Origin: an uncultured Methylococcaceae bacterium
Lineage (GTDB): Bacteria > Pseudomonadota > Gammaproteobacteria > Methylococcales > Methylomonadaceae
Direction: 5' to 3'
Length of the DNA: 46,539 bases
Assembly: GCA_903944165.1 (NCBI GenBank)
Contig: CAJAQT010000225.1
Location: forward strand, 1-46,539
Shown here: in pieces, positions 9,188 through 18,706 of the stretch
Layout of the letters: each line of letters starts with the position of its first letter
Position numbering within the stretch: the stretch's first letter is position 1
The notes under the pieces: model-generated
Told to the model about the DNA's origin: nothing
The model's database searches: none
What the model saw: the letters and a program-made list of their open reading frames with translations, nothing else
Position numbers and translations under genes: made by a program

Positions 9188-10690
9188 ATGACTAGATTTT
9201 CTGTGTTATTTATTTTTCAATTACTGCTCTTATTTAGCTTGCCTTGTTTTGCCGAAGCAAATGATACAGTAAGTGTAACGAAGCCTATCGATTTAACCCA
9301 ACACTGGGTCGGGTATCTGGCATTGATCTTATTTGCCGTCGCCTATCTGTTAGCAATGACTGAAGAGCTTACCGATCTAAGAAAATCTAAACCAATGGTC
9401 TTTGCTGCCAGTGTAATTTGGATTTGCATTGCGATTGTTTATGTTAATGATGGTATGAGTGAACAGGCTGGCTTAGCGTTTCGTTCAAGCCTAGAAGCCT
9501 ATGCTGAGTTGTTTTTGTTTATAATGGTATCAATGACTTATCTTAATGCAATGGAGGATAGGAGGGTTTTTGAGCGATTGCGTGTTTGGTTATTAAGTAA
9601 AGATTTTTCTTATCGTCAATTGTTTTGGATTACAGGCTTTCAAGCATTCTTTATTTCTTCAGTATGCAATAATTTAACAACTGCATTGCTCATGGGTTCG
9701 GTAATTTTAGCGATGGGCAAAAATAGCCCACGTTTTGTTACGTTGTCTTGTATCAACATCGTTATTGCTTCTAATGCTGGCGGGTCATTTAGTCCTTTTG
9801 GTGACATTACAACGCTATTGGTTTGGCAAAAAGGCGTGGTGCCTTTTAAAGACTTCTTTTCCTTATTGATTCCGGCCATTATTAATTTAGCGTTACCCGC
9901 AGCTATCATGCACTTTTTTATACCTAAAGAAACACCTGAGCCTGTTCAAGAATCCCAGCCTATGAAGCGTGGCGGTATGGTTATTATCGTGTTGTTTGCC
10001 TTAACTATTATCACCGCCACGTGTTTTGAGAATTTTCTTGGCTTGCCGCCAGCTGCTGGCATGATGCTGGGGTTGACTTACCTTAAATTTTATAGTTATT
10101 ACATGCAAAAAACGCCCAGCAAGTCTTTAGCGTTAGCAACTGAAAAGATTAACGTTGACAAGATAAGCGCCAAAATTGATTATTTTGCACCTATGAAATA
10201 TATGAATAATCCTGCCGCGAGATTAAAAAAAGATATTACAACCGACCAACCTTTTGATGTTTTTACTAAAGTTGCTAATTTGGAGTGGGATACCCTATTG
10301 TTCTTTTATGGTGTTATGGTTGCCGTGGGTGGCTTGAGTTTTATTGGTTATTTAAGTGTCGCATCAACCCATCTTTATGGCGAAATGGATCCTACGATAG
10401 CTAATATTTTGGTTGGTATTGTTTCAGCATTTATAGATAACGGTACAATTATGTTGGCAGTTTTAACGATGAATCCTGATATTTCCCAAGGTCAATGGCT
10501 ATTAGTTACTTTAACAGCCGGTGTGGGAGGTAGCATGTTGTCAGTCGGGTCTGCTGCAGGTGTTGGTTTAATGGGACAAACTAAGGGTATTTACACTTTT
10601 GTGAGCCATTTAAAATGGACACCTGTTATTGTCTTAGGTTACATCGGAAGTATTGCCGCCCATTTTTTAATCAATAGCCGTTATTTTTAG
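9188..10690 (+). CDS. nhaD: NhaD-type Na+/H+ antiporter
   Basis: 500 residues with a signal-like N-terminus (FQLLLLFSLPCFAEA) and about 11-12 hydrophobic segments. Family motifs of the ion-transporter (IT) superfamily NhaD group are clear: SSVCNNLTTALLMGSV in the first half, SNAGGSFSPFGDITTLLVWQ, and in the second half VSAFIDNGTIMLAVLTM and SVGSAAGVGLMGQ. It should exchange cytoplasmic sodium (or lithium) for protons across the inner membrane. It sits in the same direction inside the sec operon, 43 bases after secD and 65 bases before secF. This placement is unusual and suggests co-transcription with a membrane machine that itself runs on an ion gradient. Confidence 0.88.
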   Translation: MTRFSVLFIFQLLLLFSLPCFAEANDTVSVTKPIDLTQHWVGYLALILFAVAYLLAMTEELTDLRKSKPMVFAASVIWICIAIVYVNDGMSEQAGLAFRSSLEAYAELFLFIMVSMTYLNAMEDRRVFERLRVWLLSKDFSYRQLFWITGFQAFFISSVCNNLTTALLMGSVILAMGKNSPRFVTLSCINIVIASNAGGSFSPFGDITTLLVWQKGVVPFKDFFSLLIPAIINLALPAAIMHFFIPKETPEPVQESQPMKRGGMVIIVLFALTIITATCFENFLGLPPAAGMMLGLTYLKFYSYYMQKTPSKSLALATEKINVDKISAKIDYFAPMKYMNNPAARLKKDITTDQPFDVFTKVANLEWDTLLFFYGVMVAVGGLSFIGYLSVASTHLYGEMDPTIANILVGIVSAFIDNGTIMLAVLTMNPDISQGQWLLVTLTAGVGGSMLSVGSAAGVGLMGQTKGIYTFVSHLKWTPVIVLGYIGSIAAHFLINSRYF

Positions 10691-10755
10691 ATTTACTGGA
10701 TTTGGTTGTATTTGTTTTATTTTTGTCCTTTGCATAAATTACTTAATATTTAATT

Positions 10756-11682
10756 ATGAAATTAACCACTATAAATTTTATAGGTAACCGCAATATTGCG
10801 TTGATCTTTTCGAGTATTTTGTCTGTAGCTTCTCTCGTTTCATTAGGCGTAAATGGCTTGCAAATGGGCATTGATTTTACTGGAGGAACCTTAATCGAAG
10901 TGGGGTATCAACAACCAGCAGATATCACTGTGCTGCGCAGCACTTTAGACGGCGCTGGGTTTGCTGACGCTACTGTACAGAATTTTGGCACTGCCAAAGA
11001 TGTATTAATTCGTCTGAAACTGCAAGAAGGTGTGAGCAGTGTCGATTTAAGTTCAAAAGTGCTGGAGGCGATTAATAAGACTACAGCAGAACCTGCTAGT
11101 CTTCGACGCGTTGAGTTTGTTGGCCCTCAGATTGGTGATGATTTAGCGCAAGATGGTTTTTTGGCGTTACTCTACTCTACCATTGGTATTCTTATCTATG
11201 TTGCCTGGCGATTCGAATGGAAGTTTTCCTTAGGAGCAGTTATCGCAACCTTCCATGATGTTATTGTGACTTTGGGCGTGTTTTCGCTCTTAGGCATGGA
11301 GTTTGATTTAACAGTATTAGCTGCCGTATTGGCGTTAATTGGGTATTCATTAAACGATACCATCGTGGTGTATGATCGTATTCGTGAAAGTTTTTTAACT
11401 ATGCGCAATAAAAGCACTGAAGAAATGATGAACATTTCAGTTAATGTCACCTTGAGTCGAACTATTATGACGTCTTTAACTGTCATTTTGGTGTTGGCCT
11501 CCTTATTCTTTTTGGGTGGCGAGGTGATTCATGGTTTCGCCGTTGTGCTTTTGTTTGGCGTGTTTTTTGGTACCTATTCGTCAATTTTTATTGCAAGTCC
11601 TGTGGCGTTGATGTTTGGTGTCTGCCCTGCCGATTTAGTTCCTGTAGTTAAAGAGGGTGAGCATTTTGATAACTTACCTTAA
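10756..11682 (+). CDS. secF: Protein translocase subunit SecF
   Basis: 308 residues, normal length. It has the SecF signatures GIDFTGGTLIEVGYQ after the first helix, a periplasmic domain, then five helices with GYSLNDTIVVYDRIRE and a conserved glycine-rich C-terminal helix. It is the partner of SecD in the proton- or sodium-driven SecDF motor. The start ATG follows an AT-rich 65-base spacer with no strong ribosome site. The gene closes the yajC-secD-nhaD-secF run. Confidence 0.96.
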   Translation: MKLTTINFIGNRNIALIFSSILSVASLVSLGVNGLQMGIDFTGGTLIEVGYQQPADITVLRSTLDGAGFADATVQNFGTAKDVLIRLKLQEGVSSVDLSSKVLEAINKTTAEPASLRRVEFVGPQIGDDLAQDGFLALLYSTIGILIYVAWRFEWKFSLGAVIATFHDVIVTLGVFSLLGMEFDLTVLAAVLALIGYSLNDTIVVYDRIRESFLTMRNKSTEEMMNISVNVTLSRTIMTSLTVILVLASLFFLGGEVIHGFAVVLLFGVFFGTYSSIFIASPVALMFGVCPADLVPVVKEGEHFDNLP

Positions 11683-11807
11683 CAACGCACTGAACTGAAC
11701 AGGTTATGGCTACGCTACAATTCTTGTAGTACGCTAAAGTCTTTCTAACGTGATAAACACAGTTTTTTTAATGAAAATCCTCAGTCAAACACGCAAAGTG
11801 TTTAGGC

Positions 11808-11813
11808 TATAAT
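11808..11813 (+). promoter_or_regulatory. Candidate -10 box for ndk
   Basis: A perfect TATAAT sits 42 bases before the ndk ATG. The -35 region is weak. A small inverted repeat (aaacac at 11787-11792 and gtgttt at 11798-11803) lies in the spacer and could bind a regulator. A clear ribosome site (aggag) follows at about 11840. Confidence 0.5.
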
Positions 11814-11854
11814 CAATTTTTAACAATCCACATAATGATAGGAGTAGTAAAATA

Positions 11855-12286
11855 ATGGCAATCGAACGTACCTTTTCAATTATTAAACCTGACGCTGTTG
11901 CAAAAAATAGTATTGGTGAAATTTACAGTCGTTTTGAAAAAAACGACTTAACAATTGTTGCTGCAAAAATGCTGCATTTAACCAAAGAGCAAGCTGAAGG
12001 CTTTTATGCAGAGCATAGTGAGCGTGGGTTTTTTAATGATTTGGTTGCTTTCATGATTTCAGGTCCAGTTATTATGCAAGTATTGGAAGGTGAAAATGCC
12101 GTTGCAAAACACCGTGAAATAATGGGCGCAACTAATCCAAAAGAAGCCGCACCTGGCACAATTCGCGCTGATTTTGCTACGAGCATTGATGAAAATGCAG
12201 TGCATGGTTCTGATGCAGTGGCTACTGCCGAAAGAGAGATCGCGTTCTTTTTCTCTGCTAATGAAATCTGTGCAAGAACTCGTTAA
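11855..12286 (+). CDS. ndk: Nucleoside diphosphate kinase
   Basis: 143 residues, the usual size. It transfers the gamma-phosphate between nucleoside triphosphates and diphosphates by a phosphohistidine intermediate. [15 protein letters not shown] at the N-terminus, [20 protein letters not shown], and the active-site segment [20 protein letters not shown] with the phospho-accepting histidine are all present. The start is supported by an upstream aggag and TATAAT. The stop lies 23 bases inside the next gene, rlmN. Confidence 0.97.
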   Translation: MAIERTFSIIKPDAVAKNSIGEIYSRFEKNDLTIVAAKMLHLTKEQAEGFYAEHSERGFFNDLVAFMISGPVIMQVLEGENAVAKHREIMGATNPKEAAPGTIRADFATSIDENAVHGSDAVATAEREIAFFFSANEICARTR

Positions 12287-13364
12287 TTTAAAAAAAATTA
12301 ATTTACTCGATTTTGACAGAAAAGGTCTTGAGGCTTTTTTTGTCAAATTGGGTGAAAAATCATTTCGTGCCACACAATTACTAAAATGGATATATCAAGA
12401 AGGGATCACTGATTTCATCTTGATGAGCAATTTTAGCAAAGCGTTGCGAGCCTATTTAACTGAGCATTGCTGTATTGTCGCACCTGAAATCGTGGTCGAA
12501 AAAAAGGCTGCTGATGGCGTGTATAAATGGGTAGTGCAAACGCAGTGTGGTAATCGAGTTGAAACGGTTTTTATTCCAGAAGAAGGACGTGGTACTTTAT
12601 GCGTGTCCTCACAAATTGGTTGCGCGTTAGCGTGTACGTTTTGCTCAACAGCCCAACAAGGCTTTAATCGTAATTTAACAACGGCTGAAATCATTGGGCA
12701 GTTGTACATGGCGCAACATCGCTTAGGGCGTGAAACAAAAGTAACCAATGTTGTCATGATGGGCATGGGAGAACCCTTGCTTAATTTTGATAATGTTGTG
12801 GCTGCGGTCAATTTAATGATGGACGACTTTGCGTATGGCTTATCAAAACGTCGGGTAACGATAAGCACATCTGGTGTCGTGCCTGCAATGTATCGCTTGA
12901 ATGAATTATGCGATGCAAGCCTGGCAGTTTCTTTACATGCAGTGACTGATGAATTAAGAAATGAGTTGGTACCCATTAACAAAAAATATCCGTTACAAGA
13001 ATTAATGGCCGTTTGTCGAGAAAATGCTAAGTTAGCACCTCGCCGAACAGTTACCTTTGAATATGTTATGTTGGATGGTATTAATGATTCAAATGAAGAC
13101 GCTTTGGGCTTATTGCAGTTGTTAAAAACAGTGCCAGCAAAAATAAATTTAATTCCGTTTAATCCCTTTCCAAATTCATCTTATCGCTGTTCAAGCAATA
13201 ATCGTATTCATGCGTTCAAAACTCTATTAAATGATGGCGGTATTGTTACCACGGTAAGAAAGACACGAGGTGATGATATTGATGCGGCGTGTGGTCAGTT
13301 AGTGGGACAAGTAAATGATAAGAGTCGACGGCATCTTAAATTAGCGACGCAGAGTTCAGAGTAA
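12261..13364 (+). CDS. rlmN: Dual-specificity 23S rRNA/tRNA adenine-C2 methyltransferase RlmN
   Basis: 367 residues from the ATG at 12261, chosen because family proteins begin close to the [16 protein letters not shown] segment; a longer frame back to 12174 lies wholly within ndk and lacks homology. The enzyme is a radical-SAM methyltransferase that methylates A2503 of 23S rRNA and A37 of some tRNAs. The cluster cysteines are in [10 protein letters not shown] (residues 121, 125, 128), and the two mechanism cysteines are C114 or C121-proximal and the one in DIDAACGQL near the C-terminus. The start overlaps ndk by 26 bases out of frame, suggesting translational coupling. pilW follows after 3 bases. 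Confidence 0.95.
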   Translation: MKSVQELVNLKKINLLDFDRKGLEAFFVKLGEKSFRATQLLKWIYQEGITDFILMSNFSKALRAYLTEHCCIVAPEIVVEKKAADGVYKWVVQTQCGNRVETVFIPEEGRGTLCVSSQIGCALACTFCSTAQQGFNRNLTTAEIIGQLYMAQHRLGRETKVTNVVMMGMGEPLLNFDNVVAAVNLMMDDFAYGLSKRRVTISTSGVVPAMYRLNELCDASLAVSLHAVTDELRNELVPINKKYPLQELMAVCRENAKLAPRRTVTFEYVMLDGINDSNEDALGLLQLLKTVPAKINLIPFNPFPNSSYRCSSNNRIHAFKTLLNDGGIVTTVRKTRGDDIDAACGQLVGQVNDKSRRHLKLATQSSE

Positions 13365-13367
13365 GCA

Positions 13368-14129
13368 ATGCATACAGATAAAGCGCACGTATTTAAACGG
13401 TGTTTACAAGGTCTTCAGGTCTGTCTAATTATTATTTCAACCGCGTGTGCAGGCCTTGATGAAAAATCATCATCAGTGGATCGTGCTGAGATTTACGTAC
13501 AGCTGGGTGTGCGTTATTTAAATATGAATCGTTTAGATGTAGCTAAGGCAAATTTAGAGCATGCCTTACAAGAAAATCCAGTTAATATTAATGCCCATAA
13601 TGCCTTGGCCTTTTTATATGAAAAGATTGAAAAATATCCACAAGCCAAAGACCATTACGCGGCGGCGTTAAGCATTGCACCTGAAGACTTGAGTGTGCAG
13701 AATAATTACGGTCGTTTTTTGTGCGAACATCAAGAAACCCAGGCAGGGGTCATCTTATTGGAACGTGCTATTAAAAATTTGTTAAATGACCGCTCTTGGT
13801 TAGCCTTAACCAATGCCGGTTTATGTGCCGTAAACTCTGGGCAAGTACAGCAAGCAAAAGCGTATTTCAAACAGGCATTATTGGCAAATGGCCGCTATGC
13901 GCCTGCGTTGTTAGCGATGCAAAAAATGAGTTATAACAATGCTGAATATTGGCCTGCAAAAGGCTATTTGCAACGTTATTTAAATAGTGCTGCGCATACG
14001 TCAGAATCATTATGGTTTGGCATGATGACTGAGCGCGCCTTAGGCAATCAAGCATTGGCACAAGAATATCGCGATTTATTAATCAACACCTTTCCTCTTT
14101 CCAAAGAAGCTAAGTCATTAGCGCATTAA
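13368..14129 (+). CDS. pilW: Type IV pilus biogenesis/stability protein PilW (PilF), TPR lipoprotein
   Basis: 253 residues. The N-terminal hydrophobic segment ends in ISTACAG, a slightly atypical lipobox with cysteine 27. Several tetratricopeptide repeats follow: YVQLGVRYLNMNRLDVAKAN, NAHNALAFLYEKIEKYPQAK, SVQNNYGRFLCEHQETQAGV and related helices. PilF/PilW is the pilotin that brings the PilQ secretin to the outer membrane and supports its multimerisation. Position after rlmN is the standard gammaproteobacterial arrangement. The usual next genes rodZ and ispG are absent, and hisS follows after 12 bases. Confidence 0.88.
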   Translation: MHTDKAHVFKRCLQGLQVCLIIISTACAGLDEKSSSVDRAEIYVQLGVRYLNMNRLDVAKANLEHALQENPVNINAHNALAFLYEKIEKYPQAKDHYAAALSIAPEDLSVQNNYGRFLCEHQETQAGVILLERAIKNLLNDRSWLALTNAGLCAVNSGQVQQAKAYFKQALLANGRYAPALLAMQKMSYNNAEYWPAKGYLQRYLNSAAHTSESLWFGMMTERALGNQALAQEYRDLLINTFPLSKEAKSLAH

Positions 14130-14141
14130 CAAAAACTCACT

Positions 14142-15431
14142 ATGGCAAATTTGATTCAAGCAATTCGTGGTATGCATGATGTTCTTCCTGAACAAACTCC
14201 CCTCTGGCAACATGTAGAAAATGTTATTCGCAAAGTATTAAATGCCTATGGATACAGTGAAATCCGTTTGCCAATTGTTGAAAAAACAGAATTATTTAAG
14301 CGCTCAATAGGCGAAGTCACCGATATTGTAGAAAAAGAGATGTACACGTTTGAAGATAGAAATGGTGATTCCTTAAGCTTACGTCCAGAAGGAACCGCTG
14401 GCTGTGTGCGTGCATGTTTAGAACATGGATTATTAAATGGTCAGAGTCATCGATTATGGTATTACGGCCCCATGTATCGTCATGAGCGTCCACAAAAAGG
14501 GCGTTATCGTCAATTTATACAATTGGGTGTTGAAACGTATGGCATGGCGGGGCCTGAAATCGATGCCGAATTAATTATCTTAATGGATCGTTTATGGAAG
14601 CAACTAGGGGTGCGCGACCATCTGCAATTGCAATTGAATTCATTAGGAACACTTGCAGAGCGAGCTCGTTATCGAGAGCATTTAGTTGCTTATTTTTCTG
14701 CTCATCACGAGCAACTTGATGAAGATAGTCAGCGTAGATTACACACCAATCCCTTACGAATTTTAGATACCAAAAATCCTGCCATGCACAGTTTAGTCAA
14801 TAATGCGCCCGAGCTTATGGCGTATTTAGGCGAAGAAAGTTTGGCGCATTTTACTGCCCTAACAGCGTGTCTGGATGATTTAGGTATTAGTTATTGCATT
14901 AATCAACGTTTAGTTCGTGGGCTTGATTATTACAGTAACACAGTATTTGAATGGGTAACCGAATCACTTGGCTCGCAAGGTACGGTTTGTGCTGGTGGAC
15001 GTTATGACAGCTTGGTTGAACAGTTAGGCGGCAAAGCCAATCATGCGGCAGGCTTTGCTATGGGGATTGAGCGCTTATTGGCATTAATGGAATGTCAAAA
15101 CGAAGCCCCTATGACGAAGCGAGTCGATGTGTATTTAATTCGTGTCGGTGAGGATGCGGCTCAGGCAGGCTTGCGTTTGGCTGAACAATTACGCGATGCA
15201 CTTCCTGAGTTGAGTGTTCACGTCAATATGGAAGGCGGAAGTTTTAAAAGTCAGTTTAAAAAAGCAGATAAAAGTGGTGCAACTATCGCGTTAATTTTAG
15301 GTGATGATGAGGTGCTTAATAAGGCGGTTAGTATTAAGTATTTACGAGATAATCAAGCGCAACAGACGACTGTGTCGCAAACTGATGTTGTGCAGATCAT
15401 TGAAGATTTTTTAGTATCCAGCGCCCGTTAA
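14142..15431 (+). CDS. hisS: Histidyl-tRNA synthetase
   Basis: 429 residues, class II aminoacyl-tRNA synthetase. Visible are the N-terminal [16 protein letters not shown], motif 2 [15 protein letters not shown], the histidine-specific loops [15 protein letters not shown] and [14 protein letters not shown], and motif 3 [13 protein letters not shown]. The C-terminal anticodon-binding domain is complete ([12 protein letters not shown] to [12 protein letters not shown]). It charges tRNA-His. The gene is in an uninterrupted run with pilW upstream and yfgM-bamB-der downstream. Confidence 0.97.
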   Translation: MANLIQAIRGMHDVLPEQTPLWQHVENVIRKVLNAYGYSEIRLPIVEKTELFKRSIGEVTDIVEKEMYTFEDRNGDSLSLRPEGTAGCVRACLEHGLLNGQSHRLWYYGPMYRHERPQKGRYRQFIQLGVETYGMAGPEIDAELIILMDRLWKQLGVRDHLQLQLNSLGTLAERARYREHLVAYFSAHHEQLDEDSQRRLHTNPLRILDTKNPAMHSLVNNAPELMAYLGEESLAHFTALTACLDDLGISYCINQRLVRGLDYYSNTVFEWVTESLGSQGTVCAGGRYDSLVEQLGGKANHAAGFAMGIERLLALMECQNEAPMTKRVDVYLIRVGEDAAQAGLRLAEQLRDALPELSVHVNMEGGSFKSQFKKADKSGATIALILGDDEVLNKAVSIKYLRDNQAQQTTVSQTDVVQIIEDFLVSSAR

Positions 15432-15472
15432 GGGCTGGATAGTTTTATCTATTAAGCTAGAAGAGAACTACA

Positions 15473-16123
15473 GTGGAAATTTACGAAACAGAAGAAGAAC
15501 AAGTTGCTGCCCTAAAAGCGTGGTGGAAAGAAAATTCACATGCCACATTTATTGGTGTTGGCTTGGGTGTGGCGATTATTTTGGGGTGGAATTACTGGCA
15601 AAGTTATAAAAAAGAGCAGGCAATGCAAGCATCTGCGATATATAGCAAATTACTTTCCGCCAATGAGGTGGGCAATAAAGCGCAACTAACTGACGCCTCT
15701 GAGCAGATACGAAAAGCTTATGGCTCAACAGATTATAATCAGTATGCCGCGTTATTTGAAGCTAACAACGCGGTGCAACAAGGTGATCAAGCTAAAGCCC
15801 GAGTCTTACTCGATTCGGTGGCAAGCTCTTCTGATTTAGCACTAAGTAATATAGCAAAAATAAGACGAGTTCGATTAATGCTTGCAAATAAAGAATATGA
15901 ACAAGGCTTAGCCTATATTAATGCCATTGATCCTGCTACGACTGCCGGTTTTTCTGGGCATTATGATGAGTTGGTGGGGGATTTATATGTCGCTTTAGAC
16001 CGTTTAGATTTAGCGCGTACCTCGTATGAAAGTGCTTTACGAAATGGTCTGCAATCGCCGTTGTTAGCGATGAAAATAGATGATCTTACGGTGTCCACTA
16101 AAAAAATGGAAAGTAAACAATAA
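15473..16123 (+). CDS. yfgM: YfgM-family ancillary SecYEG protein, TPR-like
   Basis: 216 residues beginning at a GTG codon; aagagaa lies upstream at the right distance, and the protein then starts MEIYETEEEQVAALKAWWKE, the family's typical N-terminus. One inner-membrane helix (about residues 26-42, IGVGLGVAIILGWNYWQ) is followed by a periplasmic TPR-like helical domain. YfgM associates with SecYEG and the chaperone PpiD and helps hand over outer-membrane proteins. It overlaps bamB by one base (TAATG), so the two are translationally coupled. Confidence 0.9.
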   Translation: MEIYETEEEQVAALKAWWKENSHATFIGVGLGVAIILGWNYWQSYKKEQAMQASAIYSKLLSANEVGNKAQLTDASEQIRKAYGSTDYNQYAALFEANNAVQQGDQAKARVLLDSVASSSDLALSNIAKIRRVRLMLANKEYEQGLAYINAIDPATTAGFSGHYDELVGDLYVALDRLDLARTSYESALRNGLQSPLLAMKIDDLTVSTKKMESKQ

Positions 16124-17304
16124 TGCGTTTAGTCATACTTTTATATGTTCTCTGTTTAAGTGGCTGTGCAGTTTTTGATAGCGTAGGAGAATCGTTTTCA
16201 GGATTAACCGAATATTTTGGGGGAGATGAAGTTACTGATCCACCGAAAGCGTTAATCGAATACCCGCCAGAAAAAACGATTGACGTAATTTGGGAAGCAT
16301 CAGTTGGCGTTGGAACAAATCAACAGTCAGTTAATTTGGTGCCAGCTATGGGCAGTGAAACTATTTTTGCGGCGGATAGAAAAGGATTAATTGTTGCAAG
16401 AGCATTAGCTAATGGTAATAAGCTTTGGGAGCGTAATACCGACCTGCCTTTTTCAGGTGGCCCGGGCGTAGGTCAGGGCACATTAATCATAGGAACCAGT
16501 GATGCAGAGGTAGTTGCCTTACAGAGTGAAACCGGTGCTGAGTTATGGCGCGCTAAAGTATCAAGTGAGGTTTTATCTGTCCCTGTCGTTGCCAATGGTA
16601 TTGTCATTATTCGCAGTAGTGATGGCAATGTCGTGGCATTAAATGAAAAAACAGGTGCTAAATTATGGAGTTATGAAGTCCCGGTGCCAGCGTTAAGTAT
16701 ACGAGGCACGGGCACTCCCGTATTATTTGAGGAGAATATTATTGGTGGTTACGATAATGGCAAATTAATGGCCTTACGCATGAAGGATGGCAAATTTATT
16801 TGGGAAACCAGTGTTGCCATTCCAAAAGGCCGTTCAGAGGTAGAGCGTTTAGTGGATTTAGATGTAAATCCTCTGGAAGCTGCGGGTGTGATTTATAACG
16901 CCAGTTTTCAAGGTGGCGTGAGTGCCACCTCAGCTATCGATGGTGAAGTTATTTGGCGTAATGAAAGTATTTCTTCGCATTCAGGATTAAGTAATGATTG
17001 GCGGTATCTGTATTTAACGGATGTCGAGAGTCATGTTTGGCAACTTGACCAGCGCAGTGGTTTATCGTTGTGGAAGCAACAAGATTATCATCAACGCCAG
17101 TTATCACCACCAGCGGTGTTTGAAAATTACGTCGTAGTGGGTGATTTTGAAGGTTATGTGCATTGTTTAAGCGCACTTGATGGTCGGTCTTTAGCACGGC
17201 GTCATGTGGCAGGGGGGGCAATTACAGCAAAACCAGTAATTGTTGGCGATATTCTTTTTGTTTATGCAACGGACGGCACCTTAGCCGCTGTGCGGGTTCA
17301 TTAA
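16123..17304 (+). CDS. bamB: Outer-membrane assembly lipoprotein BamB
   Basis: 393 residues. The signal peptide ends in lipobox LSGC with the lipidated cysteine at residue 15. The body is an eight-bladed PQQ-like beta propeller, seen as repeated GAELWRAKV, GAKLWSYEV, DGKFIWETSV, DGEVIWRNES and SGLSLWKQQ blade motifs. BamB is a subunit of the Bam complex that binds BamA and helps insert beta barrels. It overlaps yfgM and der by one base each (TAATG at both ends), a tight operon. Confidence 0.95.
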   Translation: MRLVILLYVLCLSGCAVFDSVGESFSGLTEYFGGDEVTDPPKALIEYPPEKTIDVIWEASVGVGTNQQSVNLVPAMGSETIFAADRKGLIVARALANGNKLWERNTDLPFSGGPGVGQGTLIIGTSDAEVVALQSETGAELWRAKVSSEVLSVPVVANGIVIIRSSDGNVVALNEKTGAKLWSYEVPVPALSIRGTGTPVLFEENIIGGYDNGKLMALRMKDGKFIWETSVAIPKGRSEVERLVDLDVNPLEAAGVIYNASFQGGVSATSAIDGEVIWRNESISSHSGLSNDWRYLYLTDVESHVWQLDQRSGLSLWKQQDYHQRQLSPPAVFENYVVVGDFEGYVHCLSALDGRSLARRHVAGGAITAKPVIVGDILFVYATDGTLAAVRVH

Positions 17305-18704
17305 TGTTACCAGTGATAGCCTTAGTAGGGCGCCCAAATGTGGGTAAATCCACTTTATTTAATTATTTAACACGGACTCGTGAGGCGTTAGTCGCCGATT
17401 TTCCAGGGCTCACCCGAGATCGCCAATATGGTCGTGTCAAGCATGGTATTCGGCCGTGTTTAGTTGTCGATACCGGCGGTATTGCGGATGCTTCTGCGGG
17501 AATTGAAAGCATTTCCAAAAAACAAGTAGAAATTGCCTTGCAAGAAGCGGATGTTGTGGTTTTTATGGTGGATGCGCGAGAAGGTTTAAGTGCGTCTGAT
17601 AAAGTCATCGCCAATGAGTTGAGAAAGTTAGCCAAGCCAGTCATTTTAGTCACAAATAAAGTTGACGGTATTGACGCGGCGATGGCCGCGATTGATTTTT
17701 ATGCCTTAGGATTAGATGAGCCCGTGCAATTGGCGGCCAGTCATGGACGCGGTGTGCCTGAGTTATTAGAACGTGTTCTTCAGGTATTACCGTCTGCAGC
17801 GAACTTACTTGATGATGAAGGCGAGCGTAAAGGCATTGGTATTGCCGTAGTGGGGCGGCCCAATGTAGGTAAATCAACTTTGGTTAATCGGTTGTTGGGT
17901 GAAGAGCGCGTTATTGTGTTCGACCAACCTGGCACCACGCGCGATAGCATCTATATTCCATTTGAACGTAATGGCAAGCAATTTACCTTGATTGATACCG
18001 CTGGTATGCGCAGACGCTCAAGAATTGCTGAAACCATTGAAAAGTTCAGCGTCATTAAATCTCTGCAAGCCATTGAAAAAGCGCATGTGGTTATTTATTT
18101 AATCGATGCCAGCGAGGGGATTACTGATCAAGATGCTCATTTATTAGGCTTGGTTATGGAGGCAGGTCGTGCGCTAGTGATTGGTTTAAATAAATGGGAC
18201 GGCTTAAGTGACGATCAAAAAAATACTATTAAACGACAATTAGATGTCAAATTGTCTTTTTTAGAATTTGCAGAAAAATACCCAATCTCAGCATTACATG
18301 GTAGTGGCGTAGGTAAGATGTTTGATGTGGTGAATACCTTGTACGAAAGTGCAATGATTGATATGTCAACACCTGTTTTAACACGAATTCTGAAAGAAGC
18401 TACCGATGCGCATCAACCGCCATTGGTAAATAACAGACGTATCAAATTAAAGTATGCACACCAAGGTGGACGTAATCCACCTATTGTCATTATTCATGGT
18501 GTACAAACAGATGTGTTGCCGGTGTCGTACAAACGTTACTTGGTCAATTATTTCCGTGATCGTTTAAAATTATCTGGCACGCCTATTCGGTTAGAATTTA
18601 AATCTTCAGTTAATCCTTTTCAAGGTAAGAAAAATAAATTAACCGATTGGCAAGTAAAAAAACGTGAACGATTACTAAAACGTGTAAAAAAGAAATCACA
18701 ATAA
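17304..18704 (+). CDS. der: Ribosome-assembly GTPase Der (EngA)
   Basis: 466 residues with the diagnostic pair of GTPase domains: GRPNVGKSTLFN at residue 8 and GRPNVGKSTLVN at about 190, each followed by DTGG or DTAG switch motifs and by NKVD or NKWD specificity motifs. A KH-like C-terminal domain with NRRIKLKYAHQGGRNPP and a lysine-rich tail completes it. Der acts in 50S ribosomal subunit maturation. The start codon overlaps the bamB stop. tpx starts two bases after its stop. Confidence 0.97.
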   Translation: MLPVIALVGRPNVGKSTLFNYLTRTREALVADFPGLTRDRQYGRVKHGIRPCLVVDTGGIADASAGIESISKKQVEIALQEADVVVFMVDAREGLSASDKVIANELRKLAKPVILVTNKVDGIDAAMAAIDFYALGLDEPVQLAASHGRGVPELLERVLQVLPSAANLLDDEGERKGIGIAVVGRPNVGKSTLVNRLLGEERVIVFDQPGTTRDSIYIPFERNGKQFTLIDTAGMRRRSRIAETIEKFSVIKSLQAIEKAHVVIYLIDASEGITDQDAHLLGLVMEAGRALVIGLNKWDGLSDDQKNTIKRQLDVKLSFLEFAEKYPISALHGSGVGKMFDVVNTLYESAMIDMSTPVLTRILKEATDAHQPPLVNNRRIKLKYAHQGGRNPPIVIIHGVQTDVLPVSYKRYLVNYFRDRLKLSGTPIRLEFKSSVNPFQGKKNKLTDWQVKKRERLLKRVKKKSQ

Positions 18705-18706
18705 TA

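Noticed and set aside
11714-11728. ctacaa/ttgtag hairpin after secF, considered as a terminator
   Set aside because: Six base pairs, a three-base loop and no T tract; too weak to call.
12174-12260. Longer N-terminus for rlmN
   Set aside because: These 29 codons lie entirely inside ndk, and RlmN proteins begin near the ATG at 12261.
12452-12982. 176-codon ORF on the minus strand opposite rlmN
   Set aside because: Pure shadow of the radical-SAM core of rlmN; no homology, start context or partner gene.
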